This document shows, in pieces, positions 29,852 through 38,210 of a DNA stretch of 44,795 bases (position 1 is the stretch's first letter; every line of letters starts with the position of its first letter). The notes beneath the pieces were generated by a model. The model was given only the letters and a program-made list of their open reading frames with translations. It searched no databases and was not told where the DNA came from. The DNA lies in assembly GCA_025059195.1 (NCBI GenBank), contig JANXDU010000017.1, positions 1 through 44,795 of the forward strand, written 5' to 3'. The stretch is from Candidatus Bathyarchaeota archaeon. GTDB lineage: Archaea; Thermoproteota; Bathyarchaeia; Bathyarchaeales; Bathycorpusculaceae. A program made the translations under genes and the position numbers.

Positions 29852-31639
29852 ATGAAGATAAACGGGAAAGGGTTAGCTGCACTGCTGCTTGCTGTTGCTT
29901 CCATCATTGCTTATTTAGGGTTAAATCTGTATCCGAAAGTAACAGCTTCCCTAAAATGTGTTGGCGATGCTTTTGTCTATAGCGATATGCCCAACTTGAA
30001 CACCGGCTCCTATGACGAAGCTCAAGCTAGCATCACGTGGCAAGACAGCACACCTACAAACTTGCGATACATTTACTTTATGTTTGACGTTTCGTCAATA
30101 CCATCATACGCAATAGTTCAAGACGTTAGACTCCAAGTATACGTCACCTTTGTTAGCACATTAAACAGAGACCCAAGATATGGATATGTAGAATCAGAAA
30201 AAGGACAAATGTATGCTGTTTCCCGTGCAGAAACAAACTGGGCTGAATCGACCATCACATGGAATAAACAGCCGTCAACGGGCATCCCCGGCTCCCCTCA
30301 TTCCCACCTTTTCGGCGGTAAATATGGCTTCAAATCCGGATGGTTCACGTGGCAGTTAGGTTTTTACTCCCAGTATGTAATGGACCATTTGAAAACCGAT
30401 AAGAAAGTAGCTTTCGTTCTATTTCCAGACATTGAACCTTTTAACCGTCGACTCTACTGTGATACAAGCTTCATCATCGTTGCCACAAGAGAGAAGGGTG
30501 GCGGTTTCGAACCGAAGCTATTCATAGACTACACAATCCCCTCTTTTCGCTTGACCGTATCTGTCAAAGACTCTGATGGAGCACCCGTTCAAGGAGCATC
30601 CGTAACCTCACCGTTCACCGCAACCACCGATGCTTCCGGAACAGTATCATCCACTATAACGGGAGGCACATACACGGTATCCGTAAGCTACAAGGGCTAC
30701 ACGTTCACCCAATCTGTAACCCTCGATTCCAACAAAACCGTCTCCTTCACTATTCCCAAATATACATTAACTGTGAAAGTTGTTGACGCTCAAGACAACC
30801 CATTACCCGGCGCCACTGTTTCTGGACCGGCAACCGGAACAACCAACGCTCAAGGCATATTCACCGTAAAGCTTCCAAAGGGTCAATATCTTGTTAGAGC
30901 AAACATCGGCACGAAAGAAGCTTTAAGCTTCGTGGAGTTGACATCTGATAAAACCGTAACCCTCAAGTTAGAAGTAGAATTCACTTTACAGCTAATCGTT
31001 AAAGACCAATGTGGAAACCCGCTTCAAGCCACCGTGACAGTTGACGGTCAAAGCGTCACATGCGATAAAAAGGGAACCGCTGTTATGGCTGTGCCTTCTG
31101 GAACCAGAACCGTTCAAGCGCTGGTTCGTGTCGGAGACCGAACCTTCAACGTCTCCAGAACCGTTTCAGTCAATAAACACATGCCCTTAGAACTTGTAAT
31201 TTACAGACGCTTCTACTGGACGTTCTATTTCAACTACACTGACGGGACGGTTCCGTCAAAGGGCACAATAACTCTAACACATCCAAAGGAAGTTCTTAAG
31301 GTTCCACTCATAAACGGTGTCGGCGAAGCCTATCTGCTAGACGGCACATACCGTATAACCGTTGAAGCAAGTCCCGCCGTCGACCTAGGCACAATAACCG
31401 TTAAAACAGACGGCGAACTATTCTACACCCTAAACAAGGCAACTGCACGAATCGAAGAAAAAAGTGAAAACCCGATACCCACCACAGAAGATGAAACTCC
31501 GGTTACGCCACCGCCACCGCCAACGCAACCGGAGATACCGTGGGTTCTCATTCCAAGCATTTACATTTACACGTTGATAGGCGTTTTAGCCTTCGGCTTT
31601 ATAGTGGCAGCGGTTGTTTCCATGAGGCGTAAGCAATGA
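29852..31639 (+). CDS. DNRLRE / Cna-B-like stalk surface protein
   Basis: 595 residues from the ATG at 29852 (GGTGA five bases upstream). A signal anchor (about 5-25) is followed by a DNRLRE-like domain (about 35-230: YIYFMFDVSSIPSYAIVQDVRLQVY...ITWNKQP...FIDYTI). Three Cna-B/carboxypeptidase-regulatory repeats follow (about 232-303, 304-375, 377-455), each with 'V.V.D..G.P..GA.V..P...TT.A.GT'. Another beta domain, a proline linker (VTPPPPPTQPEIPW) and a C-terminal helix (about 567-588) with MRRKQ finish it. It is a rod-like surface protein. Confidence 0.75.
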   Translation: MKINGKGLAALLLAVASIIAYLGLNLYPKVTASLKCVGDAFVYSDMPNLNTGSYDEAQASITWQDSTPTNLRYIYFMFDVSSIPSYAIVQDVRLQVYVTFVSTLNRDPRYGYVESEKGQMYAVSRAETNWAESTITWNKQPSTGIPGSPHSHLFGGKYGFKSGWFTWQLGFYSQYVMDHLKTDKKVAFVLFPDIEPFNRRLYCDTSFIIVATREKGGGFEPKLFIDYTIPSFRLTVSVKDSDGAPVQGASVTSPFTATTDASGTVSSTITGGTYTVSVSYKGYTFTQSVTLDSNKTVSFTIPKYTLTVKVVDAQDNPLPGATVSGPATGTTNAQGIFTVKLPKGQYLVRANIGTKEALSFVELTSDKTVTLKLEVEFTLQLIVKDQCGNPLQATVTVDGQSVTCDKKGTAVMAVPSGTRTVQALVRVGDRTFNVSRTVSVNKHMPLELVIYRRFYWTFYFNYTDGTVPSKGTITLTHPKEVLKVPLINGVGEAYLLDGTYRITVEASPAVDLGTITVKTDGELFYTLNKATARIEEKSENPIPTTEDETPVTPPPPPTQPEIPWVLIPSIYIYTLIGVLAFGFIVAAVVSMRRKQ

Positions 31640-32265
31640 AAGTTGAAATCGAATGGCAATACCTTGTAACCACCGCCCTCATCGCCTTTTTCTCCGTTTA
31701 CGGTTGGCACCGAAAAATAGTCAGCGACATACATGCGTTGTTCGCATTAGGCGGATGCATCCTAATGCTGTATATCTTCATTGCATTCCACGTTGAAATA
31801 TCCTCAATGAACGTGGGAAACTTTCTATTGCAGAACGCTCTGTTAATGGGTATTCTGGGCTTTCCTTCCTTGGTCAACCCTTACCCAAGAATGCTTGGAG
31901 CCCCTCACCCAATAGCAGTTTTAATAGGCATAGCAGCCGAAGAAGTGATACGCATCGCCGTTTTCTACATGGTTTTAGCCGGATTCAACATGCCACGCTT
32001 CGCCGTCGCAGCCAGCGCCATCACCTTCGCAGCTCTCCATTTATATTGGTATCCCACAGAATGGTTCAGCGCTATAATCGCCGGCGCCTTATTCAGCATT
32101 TCCATGCTCTATCTTGGAAGCCCAACAGCGTGCGTTACAGCCCACTTTATCTACGACCTACTAGCCTTCGCATACATCTCCACTCAAGTTTATTTTCTAA
32201 TTTTTTTAATAAACCTTATAATCGGATTGGCTTTAACATTGAGAAAGGTTAAGGTGAAAATTTGA
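31636..32265 (+). CDS. CPBP-family intramembrane protease-like protein
   Basis: 209 residues with about six to seven membrane helices. The motifs are AEEVIR (about 96-101), FAALH (about 133-137) and AHFIYD (about 176-181), corresponding to the EExxxR, FxxxH and HxxxD/N motifs of CPBP (Rce1/CAAX-like) proteases. The first motif has one residue less than usual between E-E and R, so activity is uncertain. It overlaps the ends of both neighbours (ATGA), placing it inside the surface-protein operon, where it may process or protect membrane-anchored proteins. Confidence 0.75.
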   Translation: MKVEIEWQYLVTTALIAFFSVYGWHRKIVSDIHALFALGGCILMLYIFIAFHVEISSMNVGNFLLQNALLMGILGFPSLVNPYPRMLGAPHPIAVLIGIAAEEVIRIAVFYMVLAGFNMPRFAVAASAITFAALHLYWYPTEWFSAIIAGALFSISMLYLGSPTACVTAHFIYDLLAFAYISTQVYFLIFLINLIIGLALTLRKVKVKI

Positions 32266-33539
32266 TGAGTCTAGTAAAGTATCTTGAAAGACGAGACTTC
32301 CAAATCATTATAATCGTTGGCTTCTTGATAAGCTTACTGCTCATACAGCAATATGGACCCTTCTTAGCATACGGGGTTCCCGGCATAACTTTCCACGAAG
32401 TTTCCCAGACCAAACCCGCCCCAAAAACTGTCACGATTCTCGGCTCCTACGGCGAATGGGTGGCTTTCGAATATTACCGAGAAATAAAAGCAGAATGGAA
32501 AAACCTCCTTGGTCAAGTAAGATACAGCATAGTAAGCTTGTCGGTAAGAATCAACATTAAAGTTGAAACCAGCGACCTAGCTTTATCCGGCTTTCTAACC
32601 GAAATCAAACCGCCACCATGGCTTATCAACGAAACCCTCACCGAATACATATTTAGAAACATGACAGTTCAAGCATACGCCTACGGATTCAAATTAAACG
32701 TGGCTTGGTCCGGCACAGCACAAGTAAGCGTTGTTAAAGACTACAGCGACATCCTTATAACTGGCGGTCCAACATATCAAGAGCTACATAAAGAGGCAGT
32801 GCAACGTCTCGTAGCCGACTTCAACAAGCATTATCTGACTTCAGCAAAAATTTTGCTGAGCATAGACGCCCCAACCCTCGCAAGAGACCAAGCCTACAAG
32901 CTTCGTCCAGACTACCTTGGCATAGCCGGCATGTGGCTGGCTGACTACGTAGTTGAAGGATACACGCCCGGAACCGCAGCAGAGCTTCTTCCACAATCCA
33001 AGGGCACAGCCGTGAAACTTTACAGAGACAAAGATTTACGCTATCCATGCTGGGCAGCCGACTACGACAAAGACTTTGGAAAACCATTGCTTACGCCGGA
33101 TGTCGTATACTGGCTTGACCATTACGCTCCTTACAGCGCATGGTGGAGCATTTCCATAGTAAACTTGGGAAGCCAGCTAGTCTACGACGAGACAAGAGCA
33201 GACCCTAACTACATATGCTGGGCATGGGAAAAGTATGGCGGAAAAACAGCTCCATGCGTAGCCCAATGGTTCCGAGTTGACTTGCTATTCAAAACAACCA
33301 AGGACTGGAAAGCGCCGAAAATCCCAGACTACGAGCTTCCAGAAGAAGTCAAAGAAAAAATGCAAATCGTAATTATGCGTGAACCAATAAATCAAGCACC
33401 GCCAATAACTCCGCCACCAGTAACGCCACCCATACCATGGCGTGAAATCATATATATCCTTCTCACAATCTTCGGCGGGTTAACCGTCATCATCATAGTA
33501 TATAATGTCTCAAAAAGAAAAATAGGGGGTGTGAAATGA
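32265..33539 (+). CDS. doubly anchored exported protein
   Basis: 424 residues. An N-terminal helix (about 13-33) and a C-terminal helix (about 393-414) flank an exported domain. The domain is tryptophan- and tyrosine-rich (PYCWAADYDK..., SAWWSISIVNLGSQ) with two conserved-looking cysteine pairs (YPCWAAD; YICWAWEKYGGKTAPC). A proline linker (PPITPPPVTPPIPW) precedes the C-terminal helix, very like the linker of the preceding stalk protein. No family recognised; a particle or surface protein by context. Confidence 0.6.
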   Translation: MSLVKYLERRDFQIIIIVGFLISLLLIQQYGPFLAYGVPGITFHEVSQTKPAPKTVTILGSYGEWVAFEYYREIKAEWKNLLGQVRYSIVSLSVRINIKVETSDLALSGFLTEIKPPPWLINETLTEYIFRNMTVQAYAYGFKLNVAWSGTAQVSVVKDYSDILITGGPTYQELHKEAVQRLVADFNKHYLTSAKILLSIDAPTLARDQAYKLRPDYLGIAGMWLADYVVEGYTPGTAAELLPQSKGTAVKLYRDKDLRYPCWAADYDKDFGKPLLTPDVVYWLDHYAPYSAWWSISIVNLGSQLVYDETRADPNYICWAWEKYGGKTAPCVAQWFRVDLLFKTTKDWKAPKIPDYELPEEVKEKMQIVIMREPINQAPPITPPPVTPPIPWREIIYILLTIFGGLTVIIIVYNVSKRKIGGVK

Positions 33540-33958
33540 TTAAAAAAGCCTTCCCAGTTCCGCCAACCATCTACCTTTTAGTCGCCCTATTAGCCGTCAT
33601 ACTGCTCGTCGTAGGCTTCGTGGTCCTATGGGCTATGAAACTTTTAACCGGAGTAATAATAGCGCTGGTTCTACTGCTGATTAGCTGGACCATCCTAAAA
33701 ACTGGAGCGATACCCGCAGAAAAATATCCATGGCTACCTTTAATCATGTGGTTTATGCCGATAATCGGCTTCTTCGCCGGAGTCTACATGGAAAGAGCCA
33801 GAATCTTCTATGTAATACCGCTTTTGCAGAAGCCTCAACCCATCACCCCATACTATGGCTTAACCGACTGGGTTCAAGCAAACCCGGAAGCAACACTGAT
33901 AATCTTAATACTCATAAGCACCTTCATATACCTATACTATAGCGTGAAGGCAGAATGA
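33536..33958 (+). CDS. four-helix membrane protein
   Basis: 140 residues. Membrane helices lie at about 12-33, 36-52, 60-80 and 117-135. It overlaps both neighbours by four bases (ATGA-type). No family recognised. Probably part of the same membrane assembly. Confidence 0.58.
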   Translation: MIKKAFPVPPTIYLLVALLAVILLVVGFVVLWAMKLLTGVIIALVLLLISWTILKTGAIPAEKYPWLPLIMWFMPIIGFFAGVYMERARIFYVIPLLQKPQPITPYYGLTDWVQANPEATLIILILISTFIYLYYSVKAE

Positions 33959-34266
33959 AAGTTAACGTTGGGCTAATAGTCCTCGGAGCAATTCTGCTCC
34001 TTGCAGCCTTTGTATGCTACGGCATCGTTATCCCATGGCTCTCTTTCACCCCACTCCTAACCTTGGTAACAGTCCGCCCCTTCGAGCAAGTAGCTCTACT
34101 CATCGGATGCGTCGGCTTCATAGCCATAATCTTCGGACTAACAGAAAACGCAATAATCCGCTCCACGTTCTCCATCTTCGTTTTAATGCTGGCAGCCGGT
34201 TTACTCCTAGGCTGGATAAGCCTAAATTCAATCCTAGACTTTCTAAGGTCGCTTGGGCTTTTCTAG
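33955..34266 (+). CDS. three-helix membrane protein
   Basis: 103 residues with helices at about 5-25, 40-58 and 68-95. It has a short basic tail. It is the last gene of the long plus-strand run, ending 73 bases before IS copy 3. Confidence 0.55.
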   Translation: MKVNVGLIVLGAILLLAAFVCYGIVIPWLSFTPLLTLVTVRPFEQVALLIGCVGFIAIIFGLTENAIIRSTFSIFVLMLAAGLLLGWISLNSILDFLRSLGLF

Positions 34267-34339
34267 CAAGCTACACTGGAGCCACTCCGATAGGCGTTCG
34301 CCTTTCGCCTATTTCAAAAGTCCTCTTCACCAGCTTATT

Positions 34340-34604
34340 GACACTCCCACGAATTAATTCGTGGGATTCTCGGTTTGTGAGGTTTACACCTTCATCCTAC
34401 CGAGTTTTGGGCTGTGTCAATTCAGCCCCTGCCATGGGCATGTAGCCCATAGCCCGCTTGCGACTCAACAAACATCCAAGACGTCGATAGGTTTTCTTGG
34501 CTTTCATCGGCGACTCGCCAACAAAACAACTATGCGTTGATAGATATAAACTTATCTACGCATTCATCCCACCTTTGAAAAGGTGGGCTTTCTGCTACGT
34601 TTTT
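34340..34604 (-). mobile_element. internally deleted IS608-like copy keeping the omega-RNA end (copy 3)
   Basis: On the minus strand it starts after TTAC (gtaa at 34605-34608) with aaaaacgtagcag and ends gggagtgtc. The left 115 bases and right 120 bases are almost identical to copy 1, including the 9-bp left hairpin and the right hairpin (here perfectly paired, cccacgaattaattcgtggg). The tnpB body is gone. A 36-codon frame joins the first six codons of tnpB (MKAKKT) to the last 18 or so (RAMGYMPMAGAEL..). It keeps the presumed omega-RNA scaffold. Confidence 0.88.
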
Positions 34605-34870
34605 GTAATGTCGACGCTACTGAGCAAATAGTCTTGAGGCGCAGTGACCGACACGTATGTAACCGGCGATATTTTCTTTCAATTCCCTTTATTGGGATTT
34701 TTGCTTTGCATCCTCTCGATGTCCTTCGTCATCCATAGTATTTCGTTATAGGTGAACATTTCCATAATTACAGAAATGAATGAAATATTTTAGCTCTTCG
34801 CTGTTTAGAGTGCTTCAGAATAACATAGAAACTTTTTTAAATACAGCAATTCACATTTAATACGACAAAC
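34605..34870. other. intergenic region with no convincing gene
   Basis: Between IS copy 3 and the gene at 34871. A 28-codon minus-strand frame (34679-34765) lacks a ribosome binding site. The AT-rich aaacttttttaaatacagcaattcac at 34828-34854 is a plausible promoter for the next gene. Confidence 0.4.
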
Positions 34871-35128
34871 ATGAAAGAAGAAGAGATTTTGGAGATAGTT
34901 AAAGGTTGGGGCTTTAAGTCGGCTGTGGCTAAGCCGTTGACTCGATTGATTCTCTATGCTCACGGAGCTATAGATACGCTTCCAGAAAAAGAGTTTAAAA
35001 AATGGCAAAGGCTTGGAATCATAGATGAAAACGGCTATGTCGTTTTATCCAGCGACAAAACGGACATTGAATGGATTATGTTCGGATTAGCATGGCAAGG
35101 TTACGTGCAAAGAGTAGAAAAAGCTTAA
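34871..35128 (+). CDS. small helical hypothetical protein
   Basis: 85 residues with no recognised family. Helical N-terminus (KEEEILEIVKGWGFKSAVAKPLTRLILYAHG), a basic middle, and a short beta hairpin. No cysteines or membrane segments. Possibly HTH-like, but not clear. A TATA-like box lies about 30-40 bases upstream. Confidence 0.52.
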   Translation: MKEEEILEIVKGWGFKSAVAKPLTRLILYAHGAIDTLPEKEFKKWQRLGIIDENGYVVLSSDKTDIEWIMFGLAWQGYVQRVEKA

Positions 35129-35191
35129 TTTTCAAGTATCATGCATGGGTTTGACAAACGTTGCCTCTTCTCTTTTTGTTAGTTAAAAATT

Positions 35192-35212
35192 TTATAAAAA
35201 ATTATTAATCCT
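35192..35212 (+). promoter_or_regulatory. putative promoter of the SpoIIM-linked pair
   Basis: aaaattttataaaaaattatta lies about 30-50 bases before the ATG at 35243. Confidence 0.42.
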
Positions 35213-35242
35213 TCAGTCGCACTATGTTAAACGGGGTGTGGA

Positions 35243-35956
35243 ATGAGCAAAGTTATCGTTGTGTTTTTCCTCGTCGCTTTAATAGGCACATACATGGCTA
35301 TACCGCTTGCCGTCTTCACACCGCAAATTTATGGCAGACCATCCATTCAGTTAGGCGACGTAAAATTCATATTTGATTATATTGCGTCATGGTGGCAAAA
35401 GCTTTTCCGCAGAATCAGAGGACACCTTGGACCGGCAGAAAACGTGACGGTTGACCCGTCTTCTGGACAGAGGCTTTCGCAAGTTAAGCCAACCAACAAC
35501 CCTAAAACCGCAGCCGAAGTAATCCGTTATATTCAAGCCAACTCCGGTAAATTCTCCACGTTAATCCTCGACTATTTAAATGCATATAGGCTTCCAAACA
35601 AATCTGTCCAACTTGACGTTCTAATAGTTCCAGACAACCTTTACGTGACTTTTGAATGGGATAAAACCTCGCTTAAAGTGCACGACGGATGGCGTCAAGA
35701 CTTAAAATGCGACGAGTGGATTCAAGTAACCGTGACGGCTGACGTTGTGATGAAGCTGTGGGAAAACCAGACGAACATTGACGCTTTAAGGTCGATATTG
35801 CTGGCTGCCGATAGAAACGGCGAATTAACCTACAAGCTTATACGGGTTAACCCAATAACGTCCGAGGCTGTTCTATGGTTTGAAATGCTTGCAGCAATTG
35901 CTACAATCCTCGGATGGACCACCACCATATCCTTAACCCTATCCAAAAGGCGATAG
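35243..35956 (+). CDS. exported protein with C-terminal anchor
   Basis: 237 residues. An N-terminal signal or anchor (about 4-25), then a mixed domain (about 90-195) and a C-terminal hydrophobic helix (about 213-231) ending SKRR. The N-terminal part after the signal is basic (KLFRRIRGHLG). An imperfect dispersed palindrome (35891-35904) lies in codons for AAIAT at the start of the last helix. No family recognised. It is coupled to the SpoIIM-family gene. Confidence 0.57.
   Translation: MSKVIVVFFLVALIGTYMAIPLAVFTPQIYGRPSIQLGDVKFIFDYIASWWQKLFRRIRGHLGPAENVTVDPSSGQRLSQVKPTNNPKTAAEVIRYIQANSGKFSTLILDYLNAYRLPNKSVQLDVLIVPDNLYVTFEWDKTSLKVHDGWRQDLKCDEWIQVTVTADVVMKLWENQTNIDALRSILLAADRNGELTYKLIRVNPITSEAVLWFEMLAAIATILGWTTTISLTLSKRR
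35891..35904. repeat. dispersed palindrome, one-mismatch copy
   Basis: GCAGCAATTGCTAC, encoding AAIAT; only the second base of the left arm differs. Confidence 0.5.
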
Positions 35957-35958
35957 CG

Positions 35959-36597
35959 ATGCTTGGAGCCTTCCACACCCCCAAAGGGCTGATTCAGCGC
36001 CACTATGACCTCTTCATTTGCGCTGTCATCTTCTTTTTCTACGGCTTCGTTCACGGGCTTACACCAAAATATGCCCAGCCAGTTCTTGAAGAAGCACGAA
36101 AGTTAACGTTCGACCCATACAGAACTTCAGCAAACATTATCTCCATAACATTCAACAACGGCATGTTATCGGTCGTTTTATGGCTAGGATGGATTCTTAT
36201 GTTTTTCCTAGGGCTAAGCTTCTTTCCAATCACCGTTATGATTTACAACATCGGCGTCCCCTTCGGCGCAGTTGCAAGCAACCTCTCCATACCCAACTTC
36301 GTCGGAGTCATGCTTTCTTTCGGCATCCTCGAACTTCTCGGCTACCTCTTCAGCGTTGTCGCCGGTTTAGTGCTCATAAAATATGTTATATTCAAACTGT
36401 TAAGGCATCCTGTCTCCATTAACGAGGCAATGGTTGACAGCTTCTCGTTGTTCGCATACGGTTTCGCCTTCATTATTCTAGGCGCCTTCTTCGAGGCTTT
36501 AGTGCTTAACCCGAAACTTTCAATAATCGGGCTGGCTTTAGGGACTCTCTGCACAACTTTAGTTTTACATTGGCTGTGGAAAAACATCACTAGCTAA
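35959..36597 (+). CDS. SpoIIM-family (DUF95) membrane protein
   Basis: 212 residues from the ATG at 35959. Five or so membrane helices. NNGMLSVVLWLGWILMFFLG, a mid helix 'IYNIGVPFGAVASN', and 'SFGILELLGYLFSVVAGLVL' match the layout of SpoIIM/DUF95 proteins, which carry a PHGILE-like segment and glycine-rich helices. Archaeal homologues are widespread and their role is unknown. Occurrence in a mobile element with other membrane genes suggests particle or membrane remodelling. Confidence 0.65.
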   Translation: MLGAFHTPKGLIQRHYDLFICAVIFFFYGFVHGLTPKYAQPVLEEARKLTFDPYRTSANIISITFNNGMLSVVLWLGWILMFFLGLSFFPITVMIYNIGVPFGAVASNLSIPNFVGVMLSFGILELLGYLFSVVAGLVLIKYVIFKLLRHPVSINEAMVDSFSLFAYGFAFIILGAFFEALVLNPKLSIIGLALGTLCTTLVLHWLWKNITS

Positions 36598-37552
36598 GCA
36601 TCAACTTCGTCTGACCCAAAATACCCTTCAACACCCTATCATTTTCTCTGAAAACATCTATAGGCGTAAACTTCTCCGCCCCTTTCACTTTGGAAATGTT
36701 AACATACTCAATTACATCTGGATTTTTTATGTTAACGCTTAAAACTTTGCGGGCGTGGAAACTGTTTCGGACAACCGTGCTTGACTCAAACCAGAAAACT
36801 GCATCATACTTTTTAGCCACCGCCAAAATCTTTGACAGCTCCGAAATCCTTGACAAGCCGAAACCCATCAACTGGATAACCCGCTCGTTTCCAACAGCAT
36901 CCAAAATTTTAGTCAAAACTTGAACAACATAATCATACCTTTGACTCGTTGAAAGCCTTGAATGCCTAGCCAGCAACCCCGCAACGGGAACCCCCAAAAC
37001 TTCACAATAGTCTCTGAAAAACTTTGCCTCTTCAGCGTAAGCATCTGGATAATCCCCGTGGCACACTCCTAACAACATAAACTTTGAAAACTTCGGCAAC
37101 CTATTCTTGTAGCGACTGCTACTTCTAAACCCCGCCTTCACCAACCAATTATGATACTCCACAACCATATCCCTATTTATAGCCAGCTTCTCACAGACAC
37201 GTTGCTCGCTGTCCCCATCATCCAAAGGCAAATCCATTACTTGAATAATATCTGGATTAAAACACACAGCCTCCCTCAAACTAACCAGAGGCGGACGAAT
37301 AAACATTCTAAACTTATCCTTAGACTCCGCCTTCAACGGTCTATCCGAGCCATGAATATAAATAACGTTTTCCGGAATATTAAACGCCTTTTTTAAGCCT
37401 CCCTTAAACGCTATATCCCTAACAAAGTCGTAAACATTCTTTTTTCGCATATACCACAAAGTGGAAAAAAAGAAGCCGTCAATATTGCTTGCATACCCAG
37501 CCTCAATCTGATGCAACCCCAAATCATGTATCAACTTAATATCCAACAGCAC
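36590..37552 (-). CDS. TGT-superfamily / DpdA-like transglycosylase
   Basis: 320 residues. The layout fits the TIM-barrel of tRNA-guanine transglycosylases and phage DpdA: an early NIDGFFFSTLW (about 23-33), IIQVMDLPLDDGDSEQR (about 103-119), a LLGVCHGDYPDA strand (about 165-177), 'RVIQLMGFGLSRISEL' (about 240-255), and a C-terminal YDAVFWFESSTVVRNSF (about 264-280). The last parallels the D-x-F-D-S-x2-x-R segment holding the TGT nucleophile, here with Glu. DpdA enzymes put 7-deazaguanines into DNA. Archaeal hosts make preQ0 for archaeosine, so no further pathway genes would be needed. The remote match is from motif memory. Confidence 0.52.
   Translation of the reverse strand: MLLDIKLIHDLGLHQIEAGYASNIDGFFFSTLWYMRKKNVYDFVRDIAFKGGLKKAFNIPENVIYIHGSDRPLKAESKDKFRMFIRPPLVSLREAVCFNPDIIQVMDLPLDDGDSEQRVCEKLAINRDMVVEYHNWLVKAGFRSSSRYKNRLPKFSKFMLLGVCHGDYPDAYAEEAKFFRDYCEVLGVPVAGLLARHSRLSTSQRYDYVVQVLTKILDAVGNERVIQLMGFGLSRISELSKILAVAKKYDAVFWFESSTVVRNSFHARKVLSVNIKNPDVIEYVNISKVKGAEKFTPIDVFRENDRVLKGILGQTKLMLS
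37110..37123. repeat. dispersed palindrome, one-mismatch copy in another reading frame
   Basis: GTAGCGACTGCTAC; on the minus strand it reads as part of SSSRY in the DpdA-like gene, not VAxAT. Confidence 0.5.
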
Positions 37553-38186
37553 CCAACCTCTTCATTTCCTTATAATGCTCAATCAACTCTGAAAGGCTTT
37601 TCCCCCTCTGTCCAAGCTCGTAAGCCCTAGCATATTTTTCACTCAAATCCTTCCCTATCCTTTTCAATGCCTCCTCCCGCTCAAAAGGCGACATAATCAT
37701 GGCTTCCGGCGTGGTTCTATATTTTATCGCCTTATAACTCTTACATTTTTCCTCTATATCCGACATAACCTCTGCAAATTCTTCATACAAGTCTCTTGGC
37801 GGAACCATTTTCTCCACGAACTCAACTTTCTTTTCTTCCGGAACAAACTCAGCTTTTGCCTCGTAATACTTGGACTGCGCTTGCCTCAAAGCAATCAAGT
37901 CCGTAGGCAACTTTGTTCTCGCATATTTCCCAGCAACCCTCAAAACTTCAAGCCGACTCTCCAGAAGCCTCTTAGTTTTCCTATGCTCCTCAAGCTTTCT
38001 ACGTTCAGCCTTCGTTAAAGGGCGAACCTTACTTAGCCCCTCATAATATTCAATCCATCTCTTGGCAATCTCCAAACGTGGATAAACGGCACGGCTACGC
38101 CTAGCCAGCTCCCGCAAATAAGGCATTACTTCAACTCTAGTGCGACGCAAAATGGTTTTCGGCTCTATCTCCGGCTCTTCACCCAT
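37536..38186 (-). CDS. basic coiled-coil protein
   Basis: About 216 residues from the ATG at 38186; a GTG at 38198 is in frame. It is highly charged (KAERRKLEEHRKTKRLLESRL) and helical, with a long coiled coil over about 40-95, and has one cysteine. It overlaps the start of the DpdA-like gene by 17 bases, so the products may cooperate. No family recognised; a DNA- or RNA-binding accessory role is possible. Confidence 0.58.
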   Translation of the reverse strand: MGEEPEIEPKTILRRTRVEVMPYLRELARRSRAVYPRLEIAKRWIEYYEGLSKVRPLTKAERRKLEEHRKTKRLLESRLEVLRVAGKYARTKLPTDLIALRQAQSKYYEAKAEFVPEEKKVEFVEKMVPPRDLYEEFAEVMSDIEEKCKSYKAIKYRTTPEAMIMSPFEREEALKRIGKDLSEKYARAYELGQRGKSLSELIEHYKEMKRLGAVGY

Positions 38187-38210
38187 AACGTTTCCCACAT
38201 AAAAATGGAG

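Noticed and set aside
34354-34519. 36-codon frame in IS copy 3 joining the tnpB ends
   Set aside because: It is the product of an internal deletion; only the terminal peptides remain and no domain is left, so it is unlikely to be a functional protein.
34679-34765. 28-codon minus-strand frame between IS copy 3 and the next gene
   Set aside because: No ribosome binding site, no partner gene and a composition that could be random.
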